Source: Selaginella moellendorffii (taxonomy: Eukaryota > Streptophyta > Lycopodiopsida > Selaginellales > Selaginellaceae). From it: a stretch of DNA of 64,000 nucleotides. Location: contig NW_003314270.1 of the NCBI RefSeq assembly GCF_000143415.4, positions 2,324,290-2,388,289 on the forward strand. Reading direction: 5' to 3'. This document shows, piece by piece, positions 10,945 to 21,758 of this stretch. Numbering within the stretch: position 1 is the first letter of the stretch; every line of letters starts with the position of its first letter. The notes beneath the pieces are model-generated. The model worked only from the letters and a program-made list of their open reading frames with translations. It had not been told where the DNA came from and did not search any database. Position numbers and translations under genes: made by a program.

Positions 10945-12381
10945 TTAATCTGTGACATCAATGATGCCGTCGCCAGAGATCTGGAAACGAGCTTCTTGCT
11001 CTGCTAGGCATGGCGAGCAAACGATCTTGCATATCCGTTCCTCCCCTCGTCCCTTCCGCAATGCCAGTCTGTGAAGAAAATAGTGAGCATTAGTTTAGGA
11101 AATAGAGCTAGAATGAAGTGACAGACACCCGTGTACCTTGTCGTGGAGGCATGGGCGATTATGTTGCCCCCGATGGGCTTGACTTGCGGACCAGCGAAAA
11201 CGGCAGACCCGTCGACTTGTGCCACAACTTGGTTAGTCAGGACCACCGCCACTCCAAACTGTGAAGCAAAATGTTACTCTAAATTTTAAAGGCAAACGAG
11301 CGAGAGAGCGATCGAGAGCTTACCTCGTCTGCCAGTTTCTGTAGGCTTCTTAAGAATCTAGCAAGGTGCATTTGTCTCGCAGATAGTTCACCGCGTCCCG
11401 AAAAATCGGTCCGATACAGAGCAGTCGCGCTGTCTACTATCATCAACGCAAACCTGCGAGGAGAGTGTTCGTGTTTAACTTATCAAGGAAAATGCTTACC
11501 TCGATTCAGCCATCATAGACGCCGCCTCCAACAGAAGCTGTGATTGATGATCAGTGTTGTATGCTCTCGCGTAGGCAATATTGTCCAAAACATCTGCTCC
11601 ATTCAGCCCATATCTATGTAAAGGAAACGATCATACGGAATCACGAAAAAGAAAGAAAGACGTGATCCAACCTCTCGGCGATTTGCAACAATCTCTGTGG
11701 CCTGAACGTTCCTTCGGCATCTATGTACAACGCTTTGCCTTCACCGCCTCCTTGATCTAATGGCAGCTTTTAAGAAAACACAAAACTCAGCGATCCATAA
11801 TGTCAAAACGAACATACATACCTGACATGTTACACAAAGCGTGTGACACAACTGGGTCTTTCCAGTCCGAAACTCTCCATAGATCTCCGTTATGGAGCCC
11901 GTCTCAATGCCCCCTTCCAGGATCTTATCGAGTTCTTTGGACCCCGATGTTATTTGGATGATCTCGGATCGCTGCTCGTGCATTTGTGCCGCACTTGTGA
12001 ATCCCATCGGAACAAGCTTGGTCGCTACGCAAGTTCCATAGAACAATGAGAAAAAAACAAAAAACAAAACAGAACCAAAATGTACATACCCGCTTCAGTG
12101 ATCTTGTCGACCTTAGCCTCGCTTATGCCTTTGATCTTGAGCAGCTCCTTCTTGGGCGAATAAGCCACCGCTTCGACGGTACAAAACCCTGCCTCTCGGA
12201 GCTTCTTGACATCCACCGCGGAAATGCCACAGTGCTGCACACAGGGAGATTTCTGGAATAAGCGCCGCCCGATCGATCGATCGACACTTACCTGGAGCTG
12301 CTCCACGAGCGATGGTCCGTGCTGGACATGTGGCTGCTCGTCCACATTCATCGCCGTGGCGCCCTTGTCCATGGCGCTCAT
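10945..12381 (-). CDS. RAD51: DNA repair recombinase RAD51
   Basis: RAD51 polymerises on single-stranded DNA in the nucleus and drives strand exchange in homologous recombination, in somatic repair and meiosis. Eight exons (12381-12292, 12234-12090, 12024-11822, 11766-11672, 11613-11500, 11453-11324, 11258-11137, 11068-10945) join to exactly 340 codons plus stop, against about 340 aa for plant RAD51. Visible features are the helix-hairpin-helix stretch [20 protein letters not shown], the Walker A motif GEFRTGKT, the Walker B segment ALMIVDS in exon 6, the loop segment [18 protein letters not shown], and a C-terminus ending [10 protein letters not shown]. No frame damage was found. It has a decayed twin at 6515-7809, so this is the functional copy of the pair. 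The ABCG gene ends about 200 bp upstream of its start, on the same strand. Confidence 0.96.
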
Positions 12382-12588
12382 CGCCGCTGCTTGGATGCCC
12401 TAAGCTAGATCACTCCTAAAGCGGAGAGAGCGTGTAGTATAAAACCTATCTAGATTTCCTCCTATTGGCCAGTGTTTGAAATGCAAGCCCGCCATAAAAG
12501 GGGCACCTTTAGATTCTATGCTTTATGCCCTTCCACGTGGGCAGGGGATATAATCCGCTTCAGCTGAAGCCCTTACAGTTGCTGCTTC

Positions 12589-15125
12589 TTAGAGCAGCGA
12601 TGGCGGGGGTAGAAATTCATCGCTGCTCGATCTGTGGGCGATTGAGCTGCTCTTTCGCCGCATCTCTGAGAGCTTTGTGACGAGATCCATGGCCTTGATC
12701 CTCCAGAGAGAGGCGCGACTGGTAGTGAGTCTCCTGGCTCGCGGCCACAGATCTTCGCCGGCTTTGATCATCGCGAAGAAGAAGAGCCTATAGATGACGA
12801 TCATGCTGAAAACCACGGCGAGGTTGGCCCATTTGGAGCGCCGCATGTTCACTTGGTAGAACTCGGACAGGATGAGGCGGCCGGGGATCGTTGGCAGCGC
12901 TGGGAACTTGTTCGAGAAATCAACGCCCAGGAAATCGTTTTGGTACATCCCCTGGAGGGAGAACATATGGAAGCTGAGGTAGGACACCGGGTACTTCCAG
13001 AAAACCTTTGGGATCTCGTTGGGAAGGCGGAAGAACCCGGCTACAAGCATGAAAAAGCCCTGGAACAAAACATGACAAGTTTTTCAGTGAGATTCATATC
13101 AGTCCGGAGAGTTTACCTGGATTCCAGCTCCAGTGATGATACCCATGAGAAAGTTGGGGACGACGCTCGCCACTGCCATCATCAGGCTTTCCACCACCGA
13201 GACGCTACAGAAGAGAATGAGGAGGAAGTAGATGAAGTGGTCGAAGCCCGGGTTAAGTCCGACCATGTAGTAGCAAATGAATCCCGAGACGAAGCATATG
13301 AGGAACAGAAACGGCAGCGACGACAGCGTGTTCGCAATCACGAATGCTGCCACTCCATAGTGACCATTCAATCTTTCTCGAGCAAAAACCTGGACATGGA
13401 CATGGTTGAGTCGAAGAAGAAAACGCAGTACGTCGAACTCACCTTCATATCTTCCACGAAGGATGGAAAGCCACCAATCGACATGAAAGTGAGGAAACCG
13501 GCAACGTAAGCCATACACGAGGCTCTTGCTGCGATGGATTCATACGTCGATCCCACCTTGAAGTAAATGGTTCCGATGCACAGAGTCAGCAACATGTAGA
13601 TCGCAAGCCGAAGCCAGTAGTAACCAATGTCTCGGGTCATGTTGACGAAAGATCTGCACGTTAGAGTCAAAGACTGTGTAAGAAAGCTGGCCTGGCTTCC
13701 ATTCGGTTCTGAAACAGTACCATTCTGCAAACAAACTCATCCATCAGTCAAATAGTTGCCAGGAACGGGAAGTCTTACCAGAGAAGTATACTCGTTTACT
13801 TTGGAGTCGGCCCAGAATGCCTGGGTCGACAACGGATAACTATCCAAAAGTATAGCCACAACTTCCGTGGCCGTGATTTTGTTCAGAGGGTCACTGGAAT
13901 CCAGTTGGTCATCGATGTAAGATCCTTTCAGAGTTTGCTTGACTCTGTCAAAGTCCGAGTTGATGGCTCGCAGAAAATGGTCCGAGGGATTGCGCAGCGG
14001 AGGGCAGGGAAATCCCGCTGCGGAGAAATACTGAAGAAAATTTTAAGCGTTCTTTAGCTGATCAATCAACTTGGAAGAAGTTGGCAGTACCTGGTGAGCC
14101 GATCGAGATTCACCAAAGTAAACGGTCCTCCCGTTCGCGAGGAGGAAGAGATCGTCAAAGAGTGCAAAAACTTCGCTGCTGGGCTGGTGAATCGAGGCCA
14201 AAACCGTGCGGCCATCTCTAGCTAGCTTCTGCAGAGTCTTCGTCACAAAAAACGCCGAAGCACTACACAACAAATGTCAAAAACATTGTCAAGAGACAAC
14301 TTAGTTTTCCATGAAGAACACGAAGTGTATGCTATACCTGTCAAGACCGCTCGTGGGCTCGTCCAGAAACAACAAATGTGGCCTTAGAAGGAGCTCCAGA
14401 GCAATGCTGACCCTTCTCTTCTCACCGCCGCTAAGCCCCCGCAAGTGCCAATTCCCAATGACAGTGTCGGCGCATTCGCTAAGCCCCATCTCCAAGATCG
14501 CCGTCTCCACCATGGCGATCTTCTCGGCCAGCGGCATCTTATCAGGCAGCCGCAGCTTCGCTGAGTAGAAGATCGTCTCTCTAACTGTGAGAGTCCCGAT
14601 CAAAACATCTTCCTGTGTCACATAAGCCTTACACGAAAAAGAAAAAGAACAAAAGAAAAATCGGCCCCAAAGAAGAAAGAAAACTAAGATCACTCACAGC
14701 CGTTCCAAACGAGGTCTTTTGCTTCTGCCCGTTGATCCACACGCTCCCTTCTCTCTTGGCATTCCTCGCAAGCCTCCCTGTGACGCCAAGATCACGCAAG
14801 ATTCCCGAAATTTCAAGAGACATCGATGCAAGCACACGATATTACCAGCGAGGGAGTCGAGCAGCGTCGATTTCCCGGAGCCGGACGGTCCCATCACGGC
14901 CAGCAATCGCCCGGGCTCGGCATAGCCTGTCAATCCGTGAAGAACCTTGCGCGCCTGCCCTCCCTGACTGGAAGAAACCGAGACCGTGAGGTCTCGCCAT
15001 GCCAGAACCACGGACGATGTCGTCGCCTTGGCCGCCACTTCCTTCTCCTCCTCCTCCGCTCGCTTGCGCACCTTGCTAGCATCCAAAACGACATCGATCA
15101 TCCTCACCCAGTCTGCCGCCGCCAT
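12589..15125 (-). CDS. ABCG half-transporter, WBC11/12-like (cuticular lipid export)
   Basis: Eight exons (15125-14846, 14777-14698, 14627-14338, 14262-14091, 14030-13779, 13724-13443, 13389-13117, 13059-12589) join to 699 codons, close to the roughly 700 aa of Arabidopsis ABCG11. The nucleotide-binding domain comes first: Walker [11 protein letters not shown]-loop [11 protein letters not shown] signature LSGGEKRR, Walker [13 protein letters not shown] and H-loop ASIHQPSSE. The transmembrane domain follows, containing GYYWLRL, IGTIYF, a [26 protein letters not shown] segment and the [24 protein letters not shown] stretch typical of the ABCG11/12/13/15 group. Members of that group export wax and cutin precursors at the plasma membrane as dimers. 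The substrate here is inferred from family. A serine-rich C-terminal extension follows the last membrane helix. Confidence 0.92.
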
Positions 15126-15344
15126 TGTGAAGCCGGATTGATGGATCCGCTTGAGGAGGCGGCCAAGTGGAGAGGATTTATAGAGCGCGAGCAGCAGTAG
15201 CAATTCCCCCTCATGGCGCAGATCATCGAGGACGTCGCGAAAATCTGGGAGCCATAGCGTGCGCTTGAAACGCGGGTTTTACCGCCGGGCGGGAAAATCC
15301 ATCTCGAATCGCAGCCGTCAGACTAAACATCACGATCCAGCCGT

Positions 15345-18039
15345 TCATTTCTTCTTGTATATTGCGCTAGGCCACCTCTTGTTTGCGCGCATCTTCTTTC
15401 TATATCTCCATAGCGTTTGGATCTTCCCCGCTCCCCATGATCTCAGGAAGTGCGATTCACATCTAGAAAGAAGACTCGTGAATTTTCTTGTAGAAAATCT
15501 TCGAGGAAGAACAAAACTTGTGTACCTGATAGCTCTTTGCACTTGTGGATCTTGTAGCAACTTGAAGTCGCGGCTCACTTCTTCCAGAGCTTGCCTCCCG
15601 ATGGAAAAGGCCTCGACGTTACCTTGGCACACGACTGTTCTAGTGGAGATGGCTCGGATTTGCTTGGAGAAGCGAGAGTTGAAGAGAGACATCGTCAGCA
15701 GCTCTTCGCCGCAGATATCTCCGCCTCGCAGCATTGCGTCAGAGCCGTCCTCGTTTTTGCTTTGCAGCGTTCCTCGGACAATGATGAGCATCTGGTGGAC
15801 GTAAACACCACGACGCGCGACCTCGCAGCCGTCGATGTAGAGCTTTTGACGCAAGCGCTGGAAGATCTGGTCGAGCGAGTGCTCACCCATGGCTCTTAGA
15901 AGAGGAACCTGGAAAATAGAAAACCATGGTGAAGTTTGTCAATCATGTACTCGGAAAAAACCTTTTGCACGAGATCTGTGAAGAGCAGCCTGCGAATATC
16001 TCTGTGCAGATCTTCCGGTAAGTCCTCCAACAGCTCCTCTTCCCCGACACCGGTGGTTGCTGCCCAGTGAAATCTCTCAAATTGTCTCACTCGCCTTGAA
16101 AGAACACAAAGTAAATTTCACGAGAAGCTAAAAACATTCAGTCATACTTTCTTAAGTCTTGAGGTAGATGACGGCGGTTCATCCATTTCTCAACGTCGTA
16201 TCGTTTTAACTGCATTTCCAAGGATCTGAGAAAAAAACAGACGTGAGAACCAAGGCGAAAGTCTAGAGATACCTGCGACCGAGGGACTGTAGAAAGCTTT
16301 GCATGTTGCCGATGAGCAACGTTAACAGTAGCAGGCCCAGTCCAATGACCGTCATCACAAAAACGACCTCCCAGATGAACAGGCTCGGAATCTGGTTTCC
16401 AGCTAACGTACTGATTTGCTGCATTGATCACGAAGCGAGCAACATCTATCAACAGCTTCCAACTTCCACTTACCTGAAACCCCCAAACTAAGGAGAAAAT
16501 ATATCTGGTAAAGCTGTTATTATGTGTAGTCACCAGCACAGCAGGTTGATATATACCGTATGTGAAGACGCGAGATGGACTGTCAAAGCACTGAGTAGCG
16601 TTTTCATTGTTCACCCACAAGCTCCTGACGGCATTTCCAATGAGACGTTCTTGCAGGGTTCCATTGCCGCAGTCTAGAAAGTCTCCAATGCATCGTGAAC
16701 TGGTCGCATTTCTGCAAGCGTTATGCAAACATTGGTTCACTCTCTGCATACGTAGAAAACAGTGTTACCCTTGAAATACTTGTGATTGGTAAAGTACTAA
16801 AACCATACCTGCAACCCGAAAAGGTACCAGCAAGAGCCAACGACGTGGCCTGAAAGGAGATAGAGAAGAATATTGATGACGAAGTTCGCCCAAGCGGTCT
16901 CAAAGATAAAACCGATAGAAGTATATCCTGAAAGAAACGGCAGCACTCTAATTATGCGTGGGACGCATTGGAGTAGCATTGTGACGCGGAGCACATTTTT
17001 GAAGTAGTTTGCACCAGATGCTCCCATGTAACGCGGCACAACAAGTTTGATCATAATCTGGATGATCATGAAGTGATTTAGCGTAAAATCAAGAAAAAAA
17101 ATTGAGCTTACTTGTGGAAGAGGCAAAGTTGACAAAAGATCCAGCAAAAACCATCCCGTCAAGTACTTCCACGCTATTTTCCTGGGACTGTCGACAAGAT
17201 CCCGAGTTGCAAAGGAAACTTTGCGGCCGGACAAAAATCTCCTCTCTGGCCTCTCGATTTCAAGAACCGATGAAGCAACATACGCCAGCCGAAACTGCGA
17301 TGATCTAATCACGTGAACTTGAATTTCTTGAAAGAAGGAAAGGGAAAGACAAAACCGTCACCTGGAGGAGGATGTGCATGAGATAAATCGTGTCAGTGAT
17401 ACTTCTCAAGATTAGCAAAACAGTGGAAGCTTTCTGGTCGATGTAAATGCACTTTTGGTACTGCCATGAAACAGTGAACAGTTCCAAATAATTCTGTCCG
17501 ATCTGATGCCGAAAGCTAACAAGAAGCTCACCTGCTTTACCGCGAGGAGGAAAAAAAATAGTGGATCCAGGAAAACGCTGGAGAGACAAGACAGAACAAA
17601 GAACTTGTTCCAGCGTTGGACGAACTTGGTGTGAGGATTTATGACTCCGCGTGACAAGTGGTACCAAATCTCGCGGAGCACTAGCCACAACTTTCGTAAA
17701 CATCCAGGCACCGCAACACTTCCCTACAAGTGGAAACTCTTGAGCAATGGATGCGAGAATTCACTCAAAACTCACCACATAGCCCTTCTCCTTCTTGTGG
17801 AAATTGGGGTCAAGATAGGCCGGACAAGTCGTACACAGCGGATTGTCGCATTTTCCCAGAGGACCCGACTGGATCAAGTGCTCGTGCTTGGCCACGCAAT
17901 CCGGAGCTACGCGCTTGGAACTTCCCCTCTTCCGATCCTCAGCTCGGATCGAAGGAGGCTGCGAAAGGGGGCCTGAAAGCTCAATGCCGTGTAGCATCGG
18001 GCTATCGTCAGGCTTATCGTCAGTATAGCCGATCATCAT
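15345..18039 (-). CDS. Cyclic nucleotide-gated cation channel, CNGC19/20-like
   Basis: A multi-exon gene; outer limits come from the ATG at 18039 and the stop at 15345, and not every intron was traced. The N-terminal exon has the cysteine motif CDNPLCTTCP, typical of plant CNGC group IVa. Membrane segments S1-S6 are spread over 17700-16300. The pore and S6 read ISTLAGNQIPSLFIWEVVFV then MTVIGLGLLLLTLLIGNMQ at about 16430-16270. The C-linker has RFHWAATTGV and LPEDLHRDIRRLLF. A cyclic nucleotide-binding domain (GGDICGEELL) is followed by an IQ-type calmodulin site AGKIQTLWRYRKKM. The selectivity filter therefore contains AGNQ. Plant CNGCs carry calcium at membranes and act in immunity and development; the role here is by family. 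Confidence 0.9.
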
Positions 18040-18218
18040 CTCGCGCTTCCGCCGCTTCGATCCAATCTACGCTACCATTGAAAATCCCTGCCAAAATCCC
18101 TTTGAATTACCCCGCGCCATTCCCATTCCACCAAAAACCCTACTGGAGGTAGAACAAAGCCATTTTGACTCTTGGTCACACTGGTAAAAATCCTTGTCTC
18201 TGTGCAATAATTTACGTT

Positions 18219-19874
18219 TTACTTGGACCCAGTGAGAATCTCGAAGAGCGTCTCTCCAGCAAACACGAGGAATAGCGTCCCGCCAATGTACGCAATCGCC
18301 TGTAGAAAAGATGAAAAATGCGAAAGATTATTTTTCTCGATTTGGGCTTTAGCTCCAACCTTTTCGGAGATGTAGTTTCCCATAATCGATCCACCAAGAA
18401 CAGCGAGCTGGAAAGAAGAAAGCCTGTAAAACACTCTCGTTCGAGCCATGGAGTCGAGATTCTTACCAATGTAGCAGCGCCATGACCAGCGATAGCTCCA
18501 GCCACCACACCAACAGGAGAGGACGCCGCTGCTAGAGCTGGTGGACGAAGAACTCGCGTCAAGTTTTTTCATGTTGGTTTGAACCAAGCAAAGGACTGGA
18601 AGTTTGATCCATTCACCTATTGTCGAGAAGAACGACTTGTCTCCCCACTCAGCCACGAACACCAGAGCGAATGTTGAGAGAACTACGCTGCTCGTCGAGC
18701 CGCCGCCACCGTTTACTCCAGCAACGGCCAGTTCCGCCTAGAGGTCAGCAAGCACGAGATAGCTGACGTGAATTCTATGAGCTTTTGCGTACCTCTTGTT
18801 GCTCCTCTTGTGATTTTGATCCTTCCATAGAAGAAGCGTCCAGCAGCGTAGACACTCCGAAGTAAATCTACATGGAAGTCCTTTTGATAACAAGGAAACG
18901 CAAACGAAAATGGAATGTTTACCAGCAAAGCAACAGCGGCAAGGTCGTCTAGCGGTATTTCGTTGCTGCCTAAGCTGCAAGAGATCTGGAGATTGGTTTG
19001 AGATTCCAGTTCTTCTGATTACCTGAAAGGTAGAACACCGTCTATATAATGAAATGCCCGTCCTAAAATTACAGATATCAATGTCATGGCTCTGCATGAA
19101 AGAAGGAACAACGTATCTTCAAGCAAAGATAACGTATGAACTATAGCTATAGCTTACACAAGAGCTCCAAATGTTCCAGTAAAAACAGCAACATTGGATC
19201 TCCTGCTCGCCAAGATTGCCTGTATAAACACAATTCATGGAAACTCGAGATTGGAGGAGATTACCGCAATAAAGAATGTTTTGTCTCCCAACTCCGAGAA
19301 AAATATTAGAAGAAACGCCTGCAAAACTTTCAAAAGATCGTTCCTCCATGAAAGAAAATTCTCTAGGTACCAATGTAAAACCGCTTTGAATCTCGTCAAT
19401 GCTTCCCAAAAATCCCAAAAATGATGCGCTTTGTTGAGCGTCGGCCATGGAACTTCCAGCCCAGGCCTGAGTGAGTGATTGCAACGCGAAAAAACCACTC
19501 ACAGTCGCCACCTGGAGGATCAAGCGTCGCAAATTGTTGATATTTTCTTCTCTCTGTCTCACATTCGTGAAATCCGAGCCAGGGAACGCTGGAAACCGAT
19601 CCGGCTGACAAAATCACCATGAAAACGAGCTCTACATCTCGAAAATGTCACACACTACCTGGAAATCCGACGAGAAGCCGATCGACCCTGCCAAATCTGG
19701 CGGCATCCTGTTGGAAACCCTGGAATGCAGCCTCACATCCTGATCTACGATCCGAATCGAAGCTCTCTGCCGCTTGCAAATCGATGGAACCGCAAGGCGT
19801 CGCCGCCATGGCGCAACCAAACCCTCGCCATGCGTCCACAATGTGCCCGACGCAAGGCATTTGGAGCAGGGCAT
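18219..19874 (-). CDS. UPF0016/GDT1-type chloroplast Mn2+/Ca2+ transporter (PAM71/CMT1-like)
   Basis: Both hallmark motifs of the UPF0016 family are present: ELGDKT in FFSELGDKTFFIAV (about 19290) and EWGDKS in FVAEWGDKSFF (about 18640). Each begins a three-helix half of the protein. The stop is at 18219, after GETLFEILTGSK. The reading frame of exon 1 was fixed by its junction (19659/19604): it must read SSDFQ into PDRFPAF. This supports the ATG at 19874 and an N-terminus rich in Arg and Ser with few acids, as in a chloroplast transit peptide. Plant paralogues PAM71 and CMT1 move manganese (and possibly calcium) across thylakoid and envelope membranes. Which of these this is cannot be told from sequence alone. 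Middle exons were not all delimited. Confidence 0.88.
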
Positions 19875-20016
19875 TGCTCCAATGAAGCTCGCGCGCTAGC
19901 AATCTATCTCCAACGCTAAAGCGCGAGGCCTGCCACGTGGCTCCAATGGAGATTCGATACTTAGGAGAGTCGAACCCGCGACGTTCTTTAAGATGGATTA
20001 GAGACAATACATTCGA

Positions 20017-21102
20017 TCAATAGAAGCTTAGACCAAAAATTTCTCCCGCTAGAACAGCGAAGCCAAACGCGATGGCTACGATCGAGGACGCCCACGAGAG
20101 CTTGCGAGTGATCCACGGGATCTTCTCGTGAAGCGCCTGGCTGCAAGATCCCAAGAACACGGTGTAGCTGCTCATGGCCGCCACGGTTCCAACCAGAAAC
20201 ATCGCGAGGAAGGAGACCCCGGCCAGTCCGGACGGCATCGCCAGCGCTGGAAGGATCATGAGAAGCGCGTCCGGCTGCAAGCCATAGACGATCCCGGTCG
20301 CGAAAGTAAAGCCCAGCGATTTCTTCTTCGTCACAGCAGCCTCTTCCTCCACGGCTGGCGATTCCTGTGCTTCTTTGATCCCCACTGCTCCGATCGCGAT
20401 GAGAGTCAAGCCCACCACTCGAGCTCCCCACGTCCGGAGCACCTCGATCTTGAGCCTGTCCTTGAGCAGCAGGAAGAAGAAGCCGAAGAGGACCTGGCCG
20501 GCGTCGTGACCGCATCCCCACACCGCACCAACGGCGGCACTCTCGAGCTTTGATCGTCGGCCGATGCAAAGGGGCGCTAGAGCTGCCAAGTGGTCCGGGC
20601 CAGTGAGAGTGTGGAGGCCTCCAGCGATCAATCCAGCCCAAGCACTCACCAGTGCAATGCCGAGCTGGTTTGTCGATGCCTCCCTCGCCACATTCTTCTC
20701 AAACGTTGCGGCGAAGGCCCTGCCGGATCGCAAGGCCAAAACGATGGTGGCGGCCGCGAGAACAGCAGGCACAACCCATTCCAACACCTGTGGATGGAAG
20801 AACTTAGATCAATGAGACTTTTTTTTTCTTGTCTAAACGACTCTTACCGGTCTTTTGCGTTGTCCAAAGTTCTCGCTCTCGCTTTTGATGCTGGAACTAG
20901 AAGAATCAGCGCTCCAAAACGCTTGGCAGCGAGTTTTGCCATTCCAATGCCGTGCTGTGCTGCGCCATAGCTCCAGATTTCTCGCCCGGAGACACCTGTT
21001 CGTCTTCCATCTACAAGAAGAGAGGCTTCCCACGCCGCCTCCGATTGAAACGAGCCGTGGCTGCGGGAGCTGGATGCCGCCATGGGCCGCAAGGCACCGC
21101 AT
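20017..21102 (-). CDS. UreH/NicO-like multi-pass membrane protein, probably plastid-targeted
   Basis: Two exons (21102-20848, 20787-20017) join in frame as RKRP|VLEWVV to 341 aa. The splice phase shows that the correct first-exon frame starts at the ATG at 21102 (MRCLAAHGG) and not in the overlapping frame. The first 85 residues are basic and serine-rich, suggesting a transit peptide. The mature part has about six hydrophobic helices and the motifs LHTLTGPDHLAALAPL and GCGHDAGQ. These histidine motifs are typical of the nickel/cobalt transporter (NicO) and UreH superfamily. Plant homologues are annotated as urease accessory protein UreH-like. Metal specificity cannot be assigned. It sits between the UPF0016 transporter and TAF10, all on the same strand, with under 150 bp between genes. 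Confidence 0.8.
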
Positions 21103-21187
21103 TCTCCGCCTGAACGAAATCACAGCGCCATCGCCCGCCTAGGAATCTATCTAAACCCTATGCAAAACCCTAGAAAGGAAGAGAAGA

Positions 21188-21604
21188 TCATTGATCCGGG
21201 GGAGCAGCGGCGGTGGCCGATGGCGCGAGATTCCCAGCGGCGCCAGCGGCGGCGCCAGCACTGGATGTATCCGCGAAATATTCCGGACGCCGCATCTCCA
21301 CACCGTATTCCTTGAGCGCGCTCACAAGATCGTCGTGGCTGAGCACCATCTTGCGCTGCTGCTTGGCCCCCGACGACGATCCCCCCACGCCCTGCCGCAT
21401 CTTGCAGTATTGCATCGCGTCGCTGGCGATCTCCGCCACGAATTTCTGCGCCGCCACGGACAGGAGCCTCTTGACGCCCACATCCGAGCACTGGAATCCC
21501 GCCGCCGCGGCGTAGTAATCGACGAGCTCGTCCGGGAATGTGGGGACGTAATCGGCGAGGAAAGAGAGGAAATCCACTAGTAGCTTGTCCCCAGCCCTGT
21601 CCAT
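21188..21604 (-). CDS. TAF10: TFIID/SAGA subunit TAF10
   Basis: A single-exon 138-aa protein. The histone-fold family signature is clear: LADYVPTFPDELVDYY, GFQCSDVGVKRLLSVAAQKFV, EIASDAMQYCKMR, and after a short linker VLSHDDLVSALKEYGVEMRRPEYFADT. TAF10 is a small histone-fold subunit shared by TFIID and SAGA and functions in nuclear transcription initiation. The C-terminus is a low-complexity Ala/Pro tail. Its ATG lies 154 bp from the ATG of the divergent TAD3 gene, so the two probably share a promoter. Confidence 0.93.
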   Translation of the reverse strand: MDRAGDKLLVDFLSFLADYVPTFPDELVDYYAAAAGFQCSDVGVKRLLSVAAQKFVAEIASDAMQYCKMRQGVGGSSSGAKQQRKMVLSHDDLVSALKEYGVEMRRPEYFADTSSAGAAAGAAGNLAPSATAAAPPDQ

Positions 21605-21664
21605 CTTCGCGAAAGCGCGATGCCTTCTTCGGGGAGGAGGTTTTATATATCAAAAAGTATCCCA

Positions 21665-21702
21665 GTGACGTAGACGCCACGTCATCTACGTGGCCACGTC
21701 AC
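21665..21702. promoter_or_regulatory. ACGT-element cluster in a bidirectional promoter
   Basis: A 38-bp stretch carries four ACGT cores: GTGACGTAG, CCACGTCAT, CTACGTGGC and CCACGTCAC. The outer ends are inverted (GTGACGT against ACGTCAC). ACGT cores flanked this way match G-box/C-box hybrid sites bound by plant bZIP factors. It lies between the divergent TAF10 and TAD3 starts. Confidence 0.6.
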
Positions 21703-21758
21703 TATTGAGGGTTTAACATTTTAGGGTTCTTGGGAAGAGGGAAATCGTGCGAGCGGCA

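Noticed and set aside
19930-19985. GAGTCGAACC, like a tRNA T-loop/B-box on the minus strand
   Set aside because: The flanking bases do not pair as a T-stem and no anticodon or acceptor stems can be drawn. At most it is a remnant of a tRNA-like sequence.
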